Positions 47,501 to 54,315 of a stretch of 64,000 nucleotides of DNA are shown here, in pieces. Positions within the stretch are counted from its first letter, which is position 1; each line of letters opens with the position of its first letter. This DNA comes from JAWSVE01 sp050789445 (GTDB lineage Bacteria > Pseudomonadota > Gammaproteobacteria > Pseudomonadales > Cellvibrionaceae): contig JAILXR010000001.1 in NCBI GenBank assembly GCA_050789445.1, forward strand, positions 2,108,001-2,172,000, written 5' to 3'. Below the pieces are notes generated by a model, which did no database searches, was not told where the DNA came from, and saw only the letters and a program-made list of their open reading frames with translations. The translations under genes and the position numbers were made by a program.

Positions 47501-48184
47501 AAGCCCAAGTACGTTAAATTCTTCATACTTCCTTTCTACAAACTTAGAAACGCGATCCCCAATGGAACCAGAAATTAGTCCAACGCCTAAAATCCAAGGC
47601 CAGGTAACAGTCGTAACCAAACCTAGAGCCCCAAGAGCAACAGCTCCTGCAGCATACGAAACTAGGGCACCACTAGCGCCGCCAGCCGCTCCATAGTAAT
47701 CCTCATCGAAGAAGTCATAGGCCACTGTACCTACATCAACAGCGTATCCAGCGGCTTCTCCAAAAACATTAATAAACTTCCCGATTGCCTGCTTACTCTT
47801 TAAGCCGTCAGCTACAGTAAGCCTGCCATCCAAAGCATCAAGCAATTCCGCTCGCCCCGCGGCAAATGCTGAATTCCTAGCTGAATGTATCTCTACTATT
47901 TCCGCTGTGGAATACCCCATGATCAATCGATCCGGAGCCGCATTTCTCCCAAGATCAATTCTGCGGGACTCTATATCTGAAAGAGACACTAATCTATATT
48001 CAATATTAGCTATATTTAGCCGAACGACGGCTAAATTTTCTGCCGAAGAGTCTGCCAAATAATTTCCTAACGATTCAATGTACGTCTCTATATCAAGCGA
48101 AAGTAATATATTTTCATCATCGGACTCTTGAGTTAATCGTTGATACTCAATATCCAAATCATCCATCTCATAAGGGGTCAGCAT
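38585..48184 (-). CDS. Giant RTX protein (3199 residues) with cadherin-like domains, type I secretion substrate
   Basis: The N-terminal 430 residues have no signal peptide; residues of about 164-210 form a Gly/Ala-rich hydrophobic stretch (YAAGAVALGALGLVTTVTWP). From about residue 445 the chain is mainly calcium-binding nonapeptide repeats (GGxGxDxLx), in several blocks to about 2460, e.g. YGGGGTDAIFGGKGQDYLEG. Between blocks lie strands such as LLIEYGPGNDSVTLLNF, typical of the domain paired with RTX repeats (HCBP_related). Residues of about 2495-2780 are three cadherin-like domains of 96 residues. A last RTX block and a C-terminal end (VVITSTWMV) fit an uncleaved type I secretion signal. 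It most likely folds in calcium outside the cell and acts as a giant adhesin or surface-layer-like protein. No protease or lipase motif is seen. The gene starts two bases after the small membrane protein gene ends. Confidence 0.93.
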   Translation of the reverse strand: MLTPYEMDDLDIEYQRLTQESDDENILLSLDIETYIESLGNYLADSSAENLAVVRLNIANIEYRLVSLSDIESRRIDLGRNAAPDRLIMGYSTAEIVEIHSARNSAFAAGRAELLDALDGRLTVADGLKSKQAIGKFINVFGEAAGYAVDVGTVAYDFFDEDYYGAAGGASGALVSYAAGAVALGALGLVTTVTWPWILGVGLISGSIGDRVSKFVERKYEEFNVLGLGELNPNPENNPELVKRLEDAKTLIYSLGPNLTVNQQVRILDASSNEHGNHVDSFFNMVRNYFVGGDQFYTMRALMLSIRQAYHQNGVDSPEVLDLTSFEHAELLASYASNDSELGQSVRYALINLIPFATTSTVESKAAESQYNLENFSDAELQDRSLALTRYFDAIIDDSFSFGIFDTYTFDTVPGESLRIEYLEQNIVTTSEDYEENEQSTRLVFGGEAAEVISGTDGRDRIYGGGGTDAIFGGKGQDYLEGGRGSDYYYFNTGDGFDTIVDKEGANKLVINGRDLTGLTLTPIPGGSGIYYRELDDNGDAKNEDIYTLLSNGDLRIHVGGLSSSDVITIKAVDGQQNDTFGLVFSDEPENPDTPLGDAVVVVDDGYAGGDDYIDRDYSSRLPGSSYIYDAALYLGSDVDGEENYPLGEPENSSFAFVFHGGDENDELTGTEHFPLPEDYSLGGGDWLEGHDGDDVLRGEMDPSLTEGDEDYLVGGRGSDVLFGGGEDDILVGWDEYILSSGNPDERLDSERENEGDSDYLDGGAGNDLLTAGRGNDTLIGGDGNDVIAGHLGNDFISAGSGDDYIASDAYLSALGSETDAGSNSSRSLALAPNFNVDFTQSNDFSDVIDAGVGDDVVHAGAGDDVVFGGDGDDSLYGDQFNHEVAHQLIIFPDDGDNFIPYPESIEQRAERLANLEAQYHGNDFIYGGDGSDSIYGNGGNDHLEGGAGNDFVFGDDFVLDATYHGDDVLFGNEGDDVMAGGGGRDTLHGGDGDDNLRGDGGIANQFNGVDFDGVIPEEWQADDSLYGEDGNDRLEGGGGSDYLDGGSGDDTLRGQEGDDTILGGAGLDYAEGGDGKDLMVGGSGSDTLFGAADEDTLFGGDGDDVLIGGLNDPARDGEDKGDSLIGGAGNDTIWGNEGDDYLEGGSGADILIGGEGDDSYHFNAGDGIDEVNDDSIGSVSFGFVREIIEYDNFIEVRHGNDDRVRIFNSSFVGIKEFHVNGVLQTGVTVNDPSGTPTLYAGPSSDPVELSSFNQTPGNVSLLAPGNRVIVDDQVAVAITGSAGTDTLEFASSGNVSFFGNGGADVFEFGVGSGNNTINNGFISTDLDDKILIKNGVDLTNLGITRSGDSLILSVQNTSDTLTINNYFSVNAPDHLQEIEFIDGTVLSYTDVQGIVLSGAADDANNNIRGYDSRDDVIFGYGGNDQLYGLSGNDTIYGGQGDDSLTGGAGVDTLVGGKGYDVLSGGEVLVFNIGDGSIDLDSLGELYVDYFPDELEDYEGSDMASLPNEPIIFRFGEGIDRFNFNIKRTDFYNIDDQEMLITYGSGNDSILIYSGFFHPESRVEFSNGDVIIGSELNELLGTATQGDDYLVGANENDVVSGLAGNDFLFGFEGADTLYGNDGDDDLRGGEGIDIIFGGAGDDRLSGEGFGSNDIEFGDSLIGGEGDDNLRAATYFVFNLGDGRDYIDDPDNENVLQFGEGISRNDLRFSFDSNRNLLIEYGPGNDSVTLLNFIRLRNISHIELIDDVITVGEIEALVNAETDADDILVGLNDADTTFSGGLGNDQLYSYQGNDLLMGGAGNDLLDASDGDNTLIGGDGNDSLSAGEGDDTLTGGSGNDSLYAGSGYNTLLGGEGDDVLFGNQGYNTLFGGAGNDTINVSAFQGDHVVIGGTGNDDFSLNSQAFIEFRYALGDGYDTTTHGIDQLIFDESVSRSSTLFLREGDDLLINVHNGLGEIKVADFWFANSWNVTDEMSITFESVNVTLSSADVSSLFGTGTPGNDEISLEALGNLGNSGFDIRPGRGDDDILLGGTQNNNIYYFEGDGADTIIAGFNSGGNNIYFQDLDSSRVSFNLDKFDLRIVVDQDVSQSVLITDYFRNLGNQYSNIIFSNQSISSADLVASNRVIDERGNYVIVPGDQSLIESLGGNDTILLSENDLGVTVDGGEGNDFITGSRGGVSYIMRAGSGVDTIANIGSGDVVVFEGINRTDLQYVQNVMKYGTDNWVLEYNNGQDALVQPNGYVSTIVVEGQAVNFEMPLYEISTIYGVDIEYLQDVGESSEYVWRLESDRRLTNSSGYGDGFYGRDVFLGGNANEYMSGGVGSDTMYGNQGDDTLVGYIGFDTLYGGEGDDVLDPGADALYYSGSAVLWSGGAQVDGGAGNDVLLDSQLSDTYLFGMGDGHDTLHRSFDDNNYPVNIVDLLQFKAGVASSDVVFSRNESDLIVTISPQDSITVVNWFENINAVWVVRNTLGKLTYTFNGAAEVFDLADVSVPFETGNATPVATNDTATTLEDTAIVLTFAELLANDSDVDGDSLTITSISNAVNGSAVIDTVAETITFTPTANSHGSASVDYTVSDGTTTAIATVDLTVTAVNDNSVATSDTVTTSEDTAVVMSVAELLANDSDVDGDSLTITAVNNASNGSAVFDTLTQTITFTPTAGFNGAGSFDYTLSDGTTTAIATVDLTVTAVNDTPVAASDNVTTTEDTAVVITVAELLANDSDIDGDSLTITTVSNASNGSAVLDGTAQTITFTPTAGYSGTASFDYVLSDGVDTSNASVSISVESSSNTAPSYNYDTYYNVDQSSAINGTSGDDVLSGASTDDVVLGLGGNDSLQGWDGDDTLHGGAGNDSIGGYRGNDFLRGGAGDDILNGYSGDDIFDGGAGNDQITGGDGNDIYLFGYGDGQDVISNYDNNSSTATNIVRFKEGVTPEDVLVTRAGNHLFVALVDSSDGFEVANHYQGNGNGRTTIRQFEFIDGTVWDYGHLADLGNTGTSGDDSITGLGGADFIRGLDGNDYIQSLDGDDTLDGGAGNDTVLGYRGDDFLFGGAGDDLLNGQVDNDVLDGGAGNDTLYGGGGSDTYVLGLGGGQDAIYNHSSSNTSADDLDQVILNGTTHDQLWFSNQGGDLVIDYVGSNDQIKITDWFDSEVYQVDEIITDDGYSLAASQVDQLVAAMAQFDIPAGEGAVIPQDQQDQLGVVITSTWMV
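39850..40700 (-). repeat. Three tandem 288-base repeats encoding cadherin-like domains
   Basis: Inside the RTX gene. Each unit encodes 96 residues with the marks AELLANDSDVDGDSLTIT, TITFTPTA and a TVTAVND end. The units are nearly identical at the DNA level in places (GCCGTGGTCGTGCCATC recurs on the plus strand 288 bases apart) and look visibly richer in GC than the flanking RTX repeats. Unit number may vary by recombination. Confidence 0.88.
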
Positions 48185-48186
48185 AT

Positions 48187-48729
48187 TTAGAGTCCTTTAA
48201 ATTTTTTATCCGGCAGATGAATAGAAAAACCAACGGCAGACCGTTTCGTTTCCAGAAGTATTTTAAATCGATAATATTTTATTTTTTTACTGTCGCTCAA
48301 ATAATTTTTATCGCGAACACAGTAACTCAAATCTAAATCAGGCAAATAAATTTCATTCTTACAACGATATCTGTAGTTATGGGATTTCCCAACATAAGTA
48401 GCATCGAAGACCTTCACTTTTTTTTCTGACAATGCCAAGTGCAAAGGAAACAATAATCCGTACACAGAAAAAATATAAAAAGGTATTATTAAAACCCCAA
48501 AAACTATGGCAACAACTGTAGGCATTTTGGATTCAGCTGAGCTCTTAAGCTTCATAAACTCACCAGCTCCAAATTTCGCCTCATAAACAACCAATCCACA
48601 CAGAGAAAAAGCAATTAAAAAACCAATCACTTTAGCCAAAAATGAACTGTCGAATGTCACTATGCGCATTACGAAAAATGAGATCACTGCTAGAACGATA
48701 ACAAACTTCAAAACAACTGATATTTTCAC
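48187..48729 (-). CDS. Small membrane protein in the type I secretion operon, unknown
   Basis: 180 residues. Three hydrophobic segments (about 5-22, 30-48 and 70-95) precede an 80-residue tail with two cysteines (YRYRCKNEIYLPDLDLSYCV) that is probably periplasmic. No family recognised. Its stop lies two bases before the RTX start, so the genes are coupled. Possible roles are anchoring or protecting the RTX protein or helping export; there is no direct evidence. Confidence 0.7.
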   Translation of the reverse strand: MKISVVLKFVIVLAVISFFVMRIVTFDSSFLAKVIGFLIAFSLCGLVVYEAKFGAGEFMKLKSSAESKMPTVVAIVFGVLIIPFYIFSVYGLLFPLHLALSEKKVKVFDATYVGKSHNYRYRCKNEIYLPDLDLSYCVRDKNYLSDSKKIKYYRFKILLETKRSAVGFSIHLPDKKFKGL

Positions 48730-48824
48730 GCCACATTTACCTCTTGGCTTTTCAAGTAAAAAGCTACCAATATTTTTCTAGCAACGTCTTTTTTTTTAAC
48801 AAACACCCAACATCAAACTAATCT

Positions 48825-50426
48825 TTAGCTTGATTTTTTATTAGTCACTCTTGTTTCTAACAATAATTTAGCTTGTTGAGTAACATCATCCCAGCAACCG
48901 TTATTTGCCTGCTTGACTAACGTCATCATCGGATACCACGGTGTTGTTTTTTCTTCTAATGCGTACAGCCAATACGGCACTGCGTTTAACAAATTTATGA
49001 CTGGCTTGTTTAAGCTCGTCGCCAAGTGCGCCACGCTGGAGTCCGTCATGACGATCACATCTAAACTATCAATTGCTGCCGCTGTATCTGCAAAGTCATC
49101 TAGGTGATTGCTCAGGTCGTGAATCACACAATCTGCACCGCTGTCTTTTAGCTCTTGTGAGCGCGGGCCTTTTTGTAAACTAAAAAAACGTGTATTGGGT
49201 ATGGCTGTTAGTGGCAATAATTGTTGCAACGGAATGGAGCGATTATGGTTATTGGCAAACGTTAAACTGCCCGACCATACGATACCGATTTTTAATTTAT
49301 CAGAGTGCGAGGCTTTTAATTTTTGAAATTTTTGTTGTGATTCTTTTGGGATGTGCAGTTGTGCTGGCTCAGGGATGCTATCCGGCTGAATATTCAACTG
49401 CCCCATAAGACTCATTAGCGGACAGTGATAATCTGCTAGATTGTTATCGATATATGCATCCATTGAGATAATGCGATCTGCACCGATTTTTTCAAATACG
49501 CGATGTAGTTCAGGTTTACATTGCAAGATAACCGTCGCGCCCTGCTGCTTTAACAACGGAATAAAGCGTGCGGCTAAAATAGTATCTCCATAGCCTTGTT
49601 CGGTATGCAATAAGACCGTTTTGTTTTTAAGTGATTGTTTTTCCCAGCGAGGGAAAGGAAACCGTTTTTGCGGTAACTCGCCCGTGTGCCAACGCGCTTC
49701 GTATGCCGGCCAACCTTCCGTATAACGACCTAGGTACAGTAAGTTTTGTGCGCGCTCCCACTCGATACCTGCTGCGAGTGGATTGTTGACATTAGTACCA
49801 GCAGGCAATAATGATTTCGCTTTATTGAGCTGTTCTAACGCTTCATCAAAATATCCACTCTCTCGTAAAGCGCAGGCATAATTCATTAAGGCTTGAATAT
49901 CGTCAGGCTTTTGCTGAAGCACTTGTTTATGTAGCTCGATAGCTTCTTCTAACTGATGTAAGTCTTTTAACGCATTAGCTAAATTACCTAACAGAACTAG
50001 ATCTTGCGGATTATATTCTAAACCTCGACGATAGCAGCTCACCGCTAACTGATAACGTTTTTGCTTACGAAGAGTCGCCCCTAGGTTAGACCATATACTG
50101 ACGTCTTCTGGTGAAATGAGCAGATAGGCTTTGTATAAGTTAACTGCTTTATCCCACTGCGCAGAATGATGGCACTTGATCGCTATTTCACGAAGTTGTT
50201 GCGGCGATATTTTTTGTTGCTTACGGGATTGCTCACGACCTAAGGAAGATGGCTGTTTATTTTTTGCAGTCAATGCCTCTGAATCTTTTGAGGCATGATC
50301 GCGGGAATTTAACGTACCGGCTTCAGCCGCCGAAACGATGTTCGATGTGGAATTGTTTTGTTTAGGCGTAGCATTTCGCTCAATTGACGACTTAGCGTGT
50401 GACTGTGATTTTTTTTGGAAGCCCAT
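48825..50426 (-). CDS. TPR protein with C-terminal glycosyltransferase-like domain
   Basis: 533 residues. The first 80 are Ser/Gln/Lys-rich and low complexity. Residues of about 80-210 are tandem TPR motifs (WSNLGATLRKQKRYQLAVSC, then LLGNLANALKDLHQLEEAIE). The C-terminal half resembles GT-B glycosyltransferases of the GT9/GT41 type: VLLHTEQGYGDTILAARFIP, LKIGIVWSGSLTF and VIVMTDSSVAHLATSLNKPV (the nucleotide-sugar end of the fold). Such TPR-fused enzymes sugar-modify proteins or build surface glycans. In this operon the most obvious acceptor is the RTX protein, but that is inference; heptosyltransferase-like chemistry cannot be excluded. It lies between the HlyD gene and the small membrane protein gene. 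Confidence 0.85.
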   Translation of the reverse strand: MGFQKKSQSHAKSSIERNATPKQNNSTSNIVSAAEAGTLNSRDHASKDSEALTAKNKQPSSLGREQSRKQQKISPQQLREIAIKCHHSAQWDKAVNLYKAYLLISPEDVSIWSNLGATLRKQKRYQLAVSCYRRGLEYNPQDLVLLGNLANALKDLHQLEEAIELHKQVLQQKPDDIQALMNYACALRESGYFDEALEQLNKAKSLLPAGTNVNNPLAAGIEWERAQNLLYLGRYTEGWPAYEARWHTGELPQKRFPFPRWEKQSLKNKTVLLHTEQGYGDTILAARFIPLLKQQGATVILQCKPELHRVFEKIGADRIISMDAYIDNNLADYHCPLMSLMGQLNIQPDSIPEPAQLHIPKESQQKFQKLKASHSDKLKIGIVWSGSLTFANNHNRSIPLQQLLPLTAIPNTRFFSLQKGPRSQELKDSGADCVIHDLSNHLDDFADTAAAIDSLDVIVMTDSSVAHLATSLNKPVINLLNAVPYWLYALEEKTTPWYPMMTLVKQANNGCWDDVTQQAKLLLETRVTNKKSS

Positions 50427-50544
50427 TTATACAATCCCTTGTTTATATTCAATTAACGTTTTAACTTAAGATCTTCGCTCAAACAAGAATACTATTTGTG
50501 CGTCTGCGTATCTCTGTTGCATTGTTATTGTTCTCATCGATCGC

Positions 50545-51954
50545 TCATCGCTCACGAAGACTTTCATCTTTATAGCGCAATAATGGCGCGAAGAAAAACT
50601 CAATCAAACGTCGCTTACCTGTTTTTAATTCTGCACTTAATGACATGCCTGGTACCAGCTGTACTTCTTTGCCGTGAACCATAACACTACTTTTTTCGAT
50701 ACTAATTCTTGTTGGATAAACCAAACCTAACTCTTCATCTTGTACTGCAGCCAAATCGATAGAGGTGATTGTGCCATGCACTACACCGTATTTTGTGAAA
50801 GGAAATGCCTCTAGCTTAACCTCTACCTCTTGGCCTTCTGAGACAAACCCAATATCTCTGTTGAGAATTTTTGCTTCGACTTCTAAATATCGCTCAGCTG
50901 GAACAACCACCATTAGAGCATCACCCGCAGACACAACACCGCCAATGGTATGTATTGCTAGCTGCTGAACCACGCCATCAACGGGTGCTCTTAGCCGTTG
51001 CAGCTTGTTTGTTTGCTCTGCTTTTTTAAGCTCTTGCTCTACAGATATTTGAATATCTGTAGCTTCTGCTAAATCGCTTACTAATTTCTTGCGAAATTCT
51101 TCTTGTTGTTGTTCCCGCTGTTTTTCTACGGTTCGAATACTTGCCTTCACCTGGAGCACACGATCTTGCTCTATCACTAAATCTTTACGTCGGCCGAGTA
51201 ATCGTTCTTGGTATTCTAAATACTGAAACCTAGCAGCGATACCCTCTTTAGAAAGCTTTGCCATTCCGGCTTCTTGTTCTTCTAGTAATGGTAACGTTTC
51301 TACTAGCTTGTTTAGCTGTCGCTTAACGACAGATAGTTCACTTTTTTTCTCTTCAAGCTGCTGCTGGTAAGCTGACTGTGTTGCGCGATATTCATTGAGT
51401 TGACTTTCCGCAAACATTTTTTGAATAGATATTACTTTTTCATCAATACTGCTTGGTAACAGCAATTCACTTGCAAGTTGCGCGCTATCTTTATCAATCT
51501 CTTTTAAAATCCATTCGCTTCTTAGCCTCAGCAATGACGCTGTTTGATATTCTCTTTTTAATCGAGTGACATCGGCATAGCTATTTGTTGCATCTAACTC
51601 TATTAGCACATCACCTTTTTTTACCTGGCTTCCATTATCAACATAAATATCTAACACTAGTCCAGGCTGGATAGACTGAATCACTTTTGTTTGACCACGT
51701 GTCACTATCGAGCCTTGAGCAATAGCCACTTCATCAATTTTGCCAAAAAACGACCATAAAATTGCCGTCGAAAACAGTATTACTATTAGCCAAATAAAAA
51801 AGCGGCCAGCAGGTGATGCCGGCTTTTCCATAACGGAAAGCGCTGCTGGCAAAAAATCTTTTTGATGAATTGGCAGCTTGCCTGCAACAGATTTTTTCTC
51901 AAGTGCATAGGCTTCGCGAGCAACCTTCCAATGGCGTTTTATTGATTCAAACAT
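50545..51954 (-). CDS. HlyD-family membrane fusion protein of the type I secretion system
   Basis: 469 residues. A short cytoplasmic N-terminus is followed by one membrane helix (about 52-72, FFIWLIVILFSTAILWSFF), a lipoyl half (VIQSIQPGLVLDIYVDNGSQ) with VKKGDVLIELDATN, a long coiled coil (about 125-300, EKKSELSVVKRQLNKLVETL), the second lipoyl half (LRAPVDGVVQQLAIHT) and a beta-barrel domain. It joins the ABC exporter to an outer-membrane TolC-like channel. The gene follows the ABC gene by 34 bases. The family call is firm. The operon has no TolC gene, so one encoded elsewhere is needed. Confidence 0.95.
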   Translation of the reverse strand: MFESIKRHWKVAREAYALEKKSVAGKLPIHQKDFLPAALSVMEKPASPAGRFFIWLIVILFSTAILWSFFGKIDEVAIAQGSIVTRGQTKVIQSIQPGLVLDIYVDNGSQVKKGDVLIELDATNSYADVTRLKREYQTASLLRLRSEWILKEIDKDSAQLASELLLPSSIDEKVISIQKMFAESQLNEYRATQSAYQQQLEEKKSELSVVKRQLNKLVETLPLLEEQEAGMAKLSKEGIAARFQYLEYQERLLGRRKDLVIEQDRVLQVKASIRTVEKQREQQQEEFRKKLVSDLAEATDIQISVEQELKKAEQTNKLQRLRAPVDGVVQQLAIHTIGGVVSAGDALMVVVPAERYLEVEAKILNRDIGFVSEGQEVEVKLEAFPFTKYGVVHGTITSIDLAAVQDEELGLVYPTRISIEKSSVMVHGKEVQLVPGMSLSAELKTGKRRLIEFFFAPLLRYKDESLRER

Positions 51955-51988
51955 TTAAAACCTAATACTTTTTAATGGCACTTTCATA

Positions 51989-54151
51989 TCACTCAATTAT
52001 GACGGCATTCATTTGCTTATTGTAAAGCTGAGCATAGCGCCCACCTTTAGCCATTAAATCTGAGTGATTGCCCTGTTCTGTAATTTCACCATTTTCAACA
52101 GTCACTATGCGTGTTGCTTGCTTAATGGCAGATAGCCGATGTGCAATAATAATAACGGTTCGACCTTTCGATATTGATTTGAGATTGGTTTGGATTATTT
52201 CTTCGCTTTCGGCGTCTAGCGCACTGGTTGCTTCGTCTAATATTAATATTTTTGGATTTGTGATTAAGGCACGAGCAATCGCAATACGCTGCCTTTGCCC
52301 CCCGGAGAGGTTACTGCCTCGCTCATCAATGCGCGTGTCATAACCTTCTGCTAACTCCAATATAAATTCGTGCGCGCCGGCCATCTTCGCGGCCTGTATT
52401 ACTTTATCCATATCTGCTGTCGGATCAGATAATGCAATGTTTTCTCGGACGCTGCGATTGAATAAAATATTTTCTTGAAGTACTACACCCACTTGTCTTC
52501 GCAACCAAATGGGATTCACCATCGCAAGGTCAACGCCATCAACAAGTACCCGTCCGCTTTGTGGAATATATAATCGCTGGATCAATTTTGTTAAGGTACT
52601 TTTTCCTGAGCCTGAAGGGCCAACAATGCCAACAACTTCTCCCGGCTCAATTGTTAACGATACCTGACGCAAAACTTCTTTCCCGTCTGGCCTGTAACGA
52701 AACACGACACTATCAAACTCCACTTTCCCCTGAATATTCGGCAAGGTGGCACGACTTGGGCCGTATTGAGTTTCAATCGGTGTATTTAAAATATCGCCTA
52801 AACGTTCAAGTGAGATTCTCGCTTGTTGAAAATCTTGCCAGAGCTGTGCAAGCCTCAAGACTGGACCAGAAACTCGGCCCGCTAGCATGTTAAAGGCAAC
52901 AAGCTGGCCGACTGTGAGTGCACCAAGAATAACTAATTTCGCGCCAACGAATAAAGTAATGGCCGTTGTGAGCTTGCTAATTAGCTGTACGCCCTGACTA
53001 CCAAAATTGCCTAACATGTTGGCTTTAAAGCCGGACTCAACATAACCAGCCAGCTTTTCTTCCCAGCGCCTTTGCATTTGAGGTTCAACAGCCATCGACT
53101 TTAACGTTTGCACGGCTGTTACCGCCTCAACTAAAAACGATTGGTTTTCTGCGCCTCTAGCGAATTTCTCTTCCAAACGTTTTCGCAACGGCCCAGTGAT
53201 CATCAAAGAAATAGCCACATAAAAAGGAATTGATCCAATGACAATCCACGTCAATGTTGGGCTGTAGATATACATCACAAAAAGAAAAACAAACGTGAAA
53301 AGCAAATCAATAAATAAGGTAATAGAAGAAGAGGTTAAAAAATCCCGAATAGTATCTAGCTCGCGAACCCGCGCCACAGAGTCACCCACTCGACGACTCT
53401 CAAAATAACCAAGCGGCAAAGCCAAAAGATGATGAAAAAGTTTAGCGCCAAGTTCAACGTCCACACGATTTGTCGTATGACTAAATACATAGGTACGTAA
53501 CCCCCCCATAACTACTTCAAAAATAGTCACAACCACCAATGCAAAAACCATTACATCAAGCGTTGTCAGCCCTTTATGCACCAAAACTTTATCAATGACG
53601 ACCTGGAAAAACATTGGCGTAGCCAAAGCAAAAAGCTGCAAGAAAAAGGAGGCCATGATCACTTCAGCCAACAATTTTCTGTACTTGATAATAGCCGGAA
53701 TAAACCAAGTAACATCAAATTTACGGAGAGAACCTGCGATACTTTCTCGACTAGTTAAGAGAATAAGCTCGCCACTCCAGCGTAGCTGTAACTCCCCCAA
53801 CGTAATAACTTCAGGAGCGCCAGAAGGCGATTGGACAAGTACTTTAGGGGGAGCTTGAGGTAGGCCCTGCTCGGGCGCCTCTTTTGGAGCTTCTATTTTT
53901 GCAAGAATAAAATACTCGCCATCAACTCCCACAGCAATTGCAGGAAGAGGAGTACTTACGAGCTGATCAAGCTCAGTAGTGATAAGTTTTGCCTTGAGGT
54001 CTAGTTTTTTAGCCGCAACTAAGATGTCTTGCGTGTCTAACTTATCTGAGCCCTTACCTAGCTGATGCTTAAGGTCGCCCGCATCAACTGCAACCCCTAA
54101 AAATTTCGCCAGCATAACTAGACTAAACAATCCGCTGTCAATGTCTTCCAA
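51989..54151 (-). CDS. HlyB-type ABC exporter (type I secretion ATPase)
   Basis: 720 residues. The N-terminal 130 residues are a C39 peptidase-like domain without the catalytic Cys: where active enzymes have DCG, this has DSGLFSLVMLAKFL. That marks it as the CLD type that binds RTX substrates but does not cut leader peptides. Then follow six membrane helices (about 160-440) and an ATPase domain with Walker A GPSGSGKST, signature LSGGQRQRIAIARAL, Walker B ILILDEATSALD and the switch His in IIIAHRLS. It exports unfolded substrate directly across the envelope with HlyD and TolC. It is the first gene of the operon. Confidence 0.96.
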   Translation of the reverse strand: MEDIDSGLFSLVMLAKFLGVAVDAGDLKHQLGKGSDKLDTQDILVAAKKLDLKAKLITTELDQLVSTPLPAIAVGVDGEYFILAKIEAPKEAPEQGLPQAPPKVLVQSPSGAPEVITLGELQLRWSGELILLTSRESIAGSLRKFDVTWFIPAIIKYRKLLAEVIMASFFLQLFALATPMFFQVVIDKVLVHKGLTTLDVMVFALVVVTIFEVVMGGLRTYVFSHTTNRVDVELGAKLFHHLLALPLGYFESRRVGDSVARVRELDTIRDFLTSSSITLFIDLLFTFVFLFVMYIYSPTLTWIVIGSIPFYVAISLMITGPLRKRLEEKFARGAENQSFLVEAVTAVQTLKSMAVEPQMQRRWEEKLAGYVESGFKANMLGNFGSQGVQLISKLTTAITLFVGAKLVILGALTVGQLVAFNMLAGRVSGPVLRLAQLWQDFQQARISLERLGDILNTPIETQYGPSRATLPNIQGKVEFDSVVFRYRPDGKEVLRQVSLTIEPGEVVGIVGPSGSGKSTLTKLIQRLYIPQSGRVLVDGVDLAMVNPIWLRRQVGVVLQENILFNRSVRENIALSDPTADMDKVIQAAKMAGAHEFILELAEGYDTRIDERGSNLSGGQRQRIAIARALITNPKILILDEATSALDAESEEIIQTNLKSISKGRTVIIIAHRLSAIKQATRIVTVENGEITEQGNHSDLMAKGGRYAQLYNKQMNAVIIE

Positions 54152-54315
54152 TTTGAATACCTAATAACTATCAAGAGTATCGAACACTGTCTTTATGCTC
54201 AAAAGACATAGGGCCGAGATGTTACCAGATAAACAAAAACAAGCGAGTCTGAAATGATAGAAATAGTTTCAAAAATGGTGTGCATGTTGAACTGGGCGCC
54301 ATTTGGTTGAAAACA

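Noticed and set aside
39377..47696. Many plus-strand open frames opposite the RTX gene
   Set aside because: They are antisense shadows of the repetitive RTX coding sequence (e.g. low-complexity Ser/Pro/Val repeats) and have no gene signals of their own.
38585..48184. Regularly spaced repeats that might be taken for a CRISPR array
   Set aside because: The repeats are codon-periodic RTX and cadherin-like units in one long frame, without constant repeats and unique spacers.
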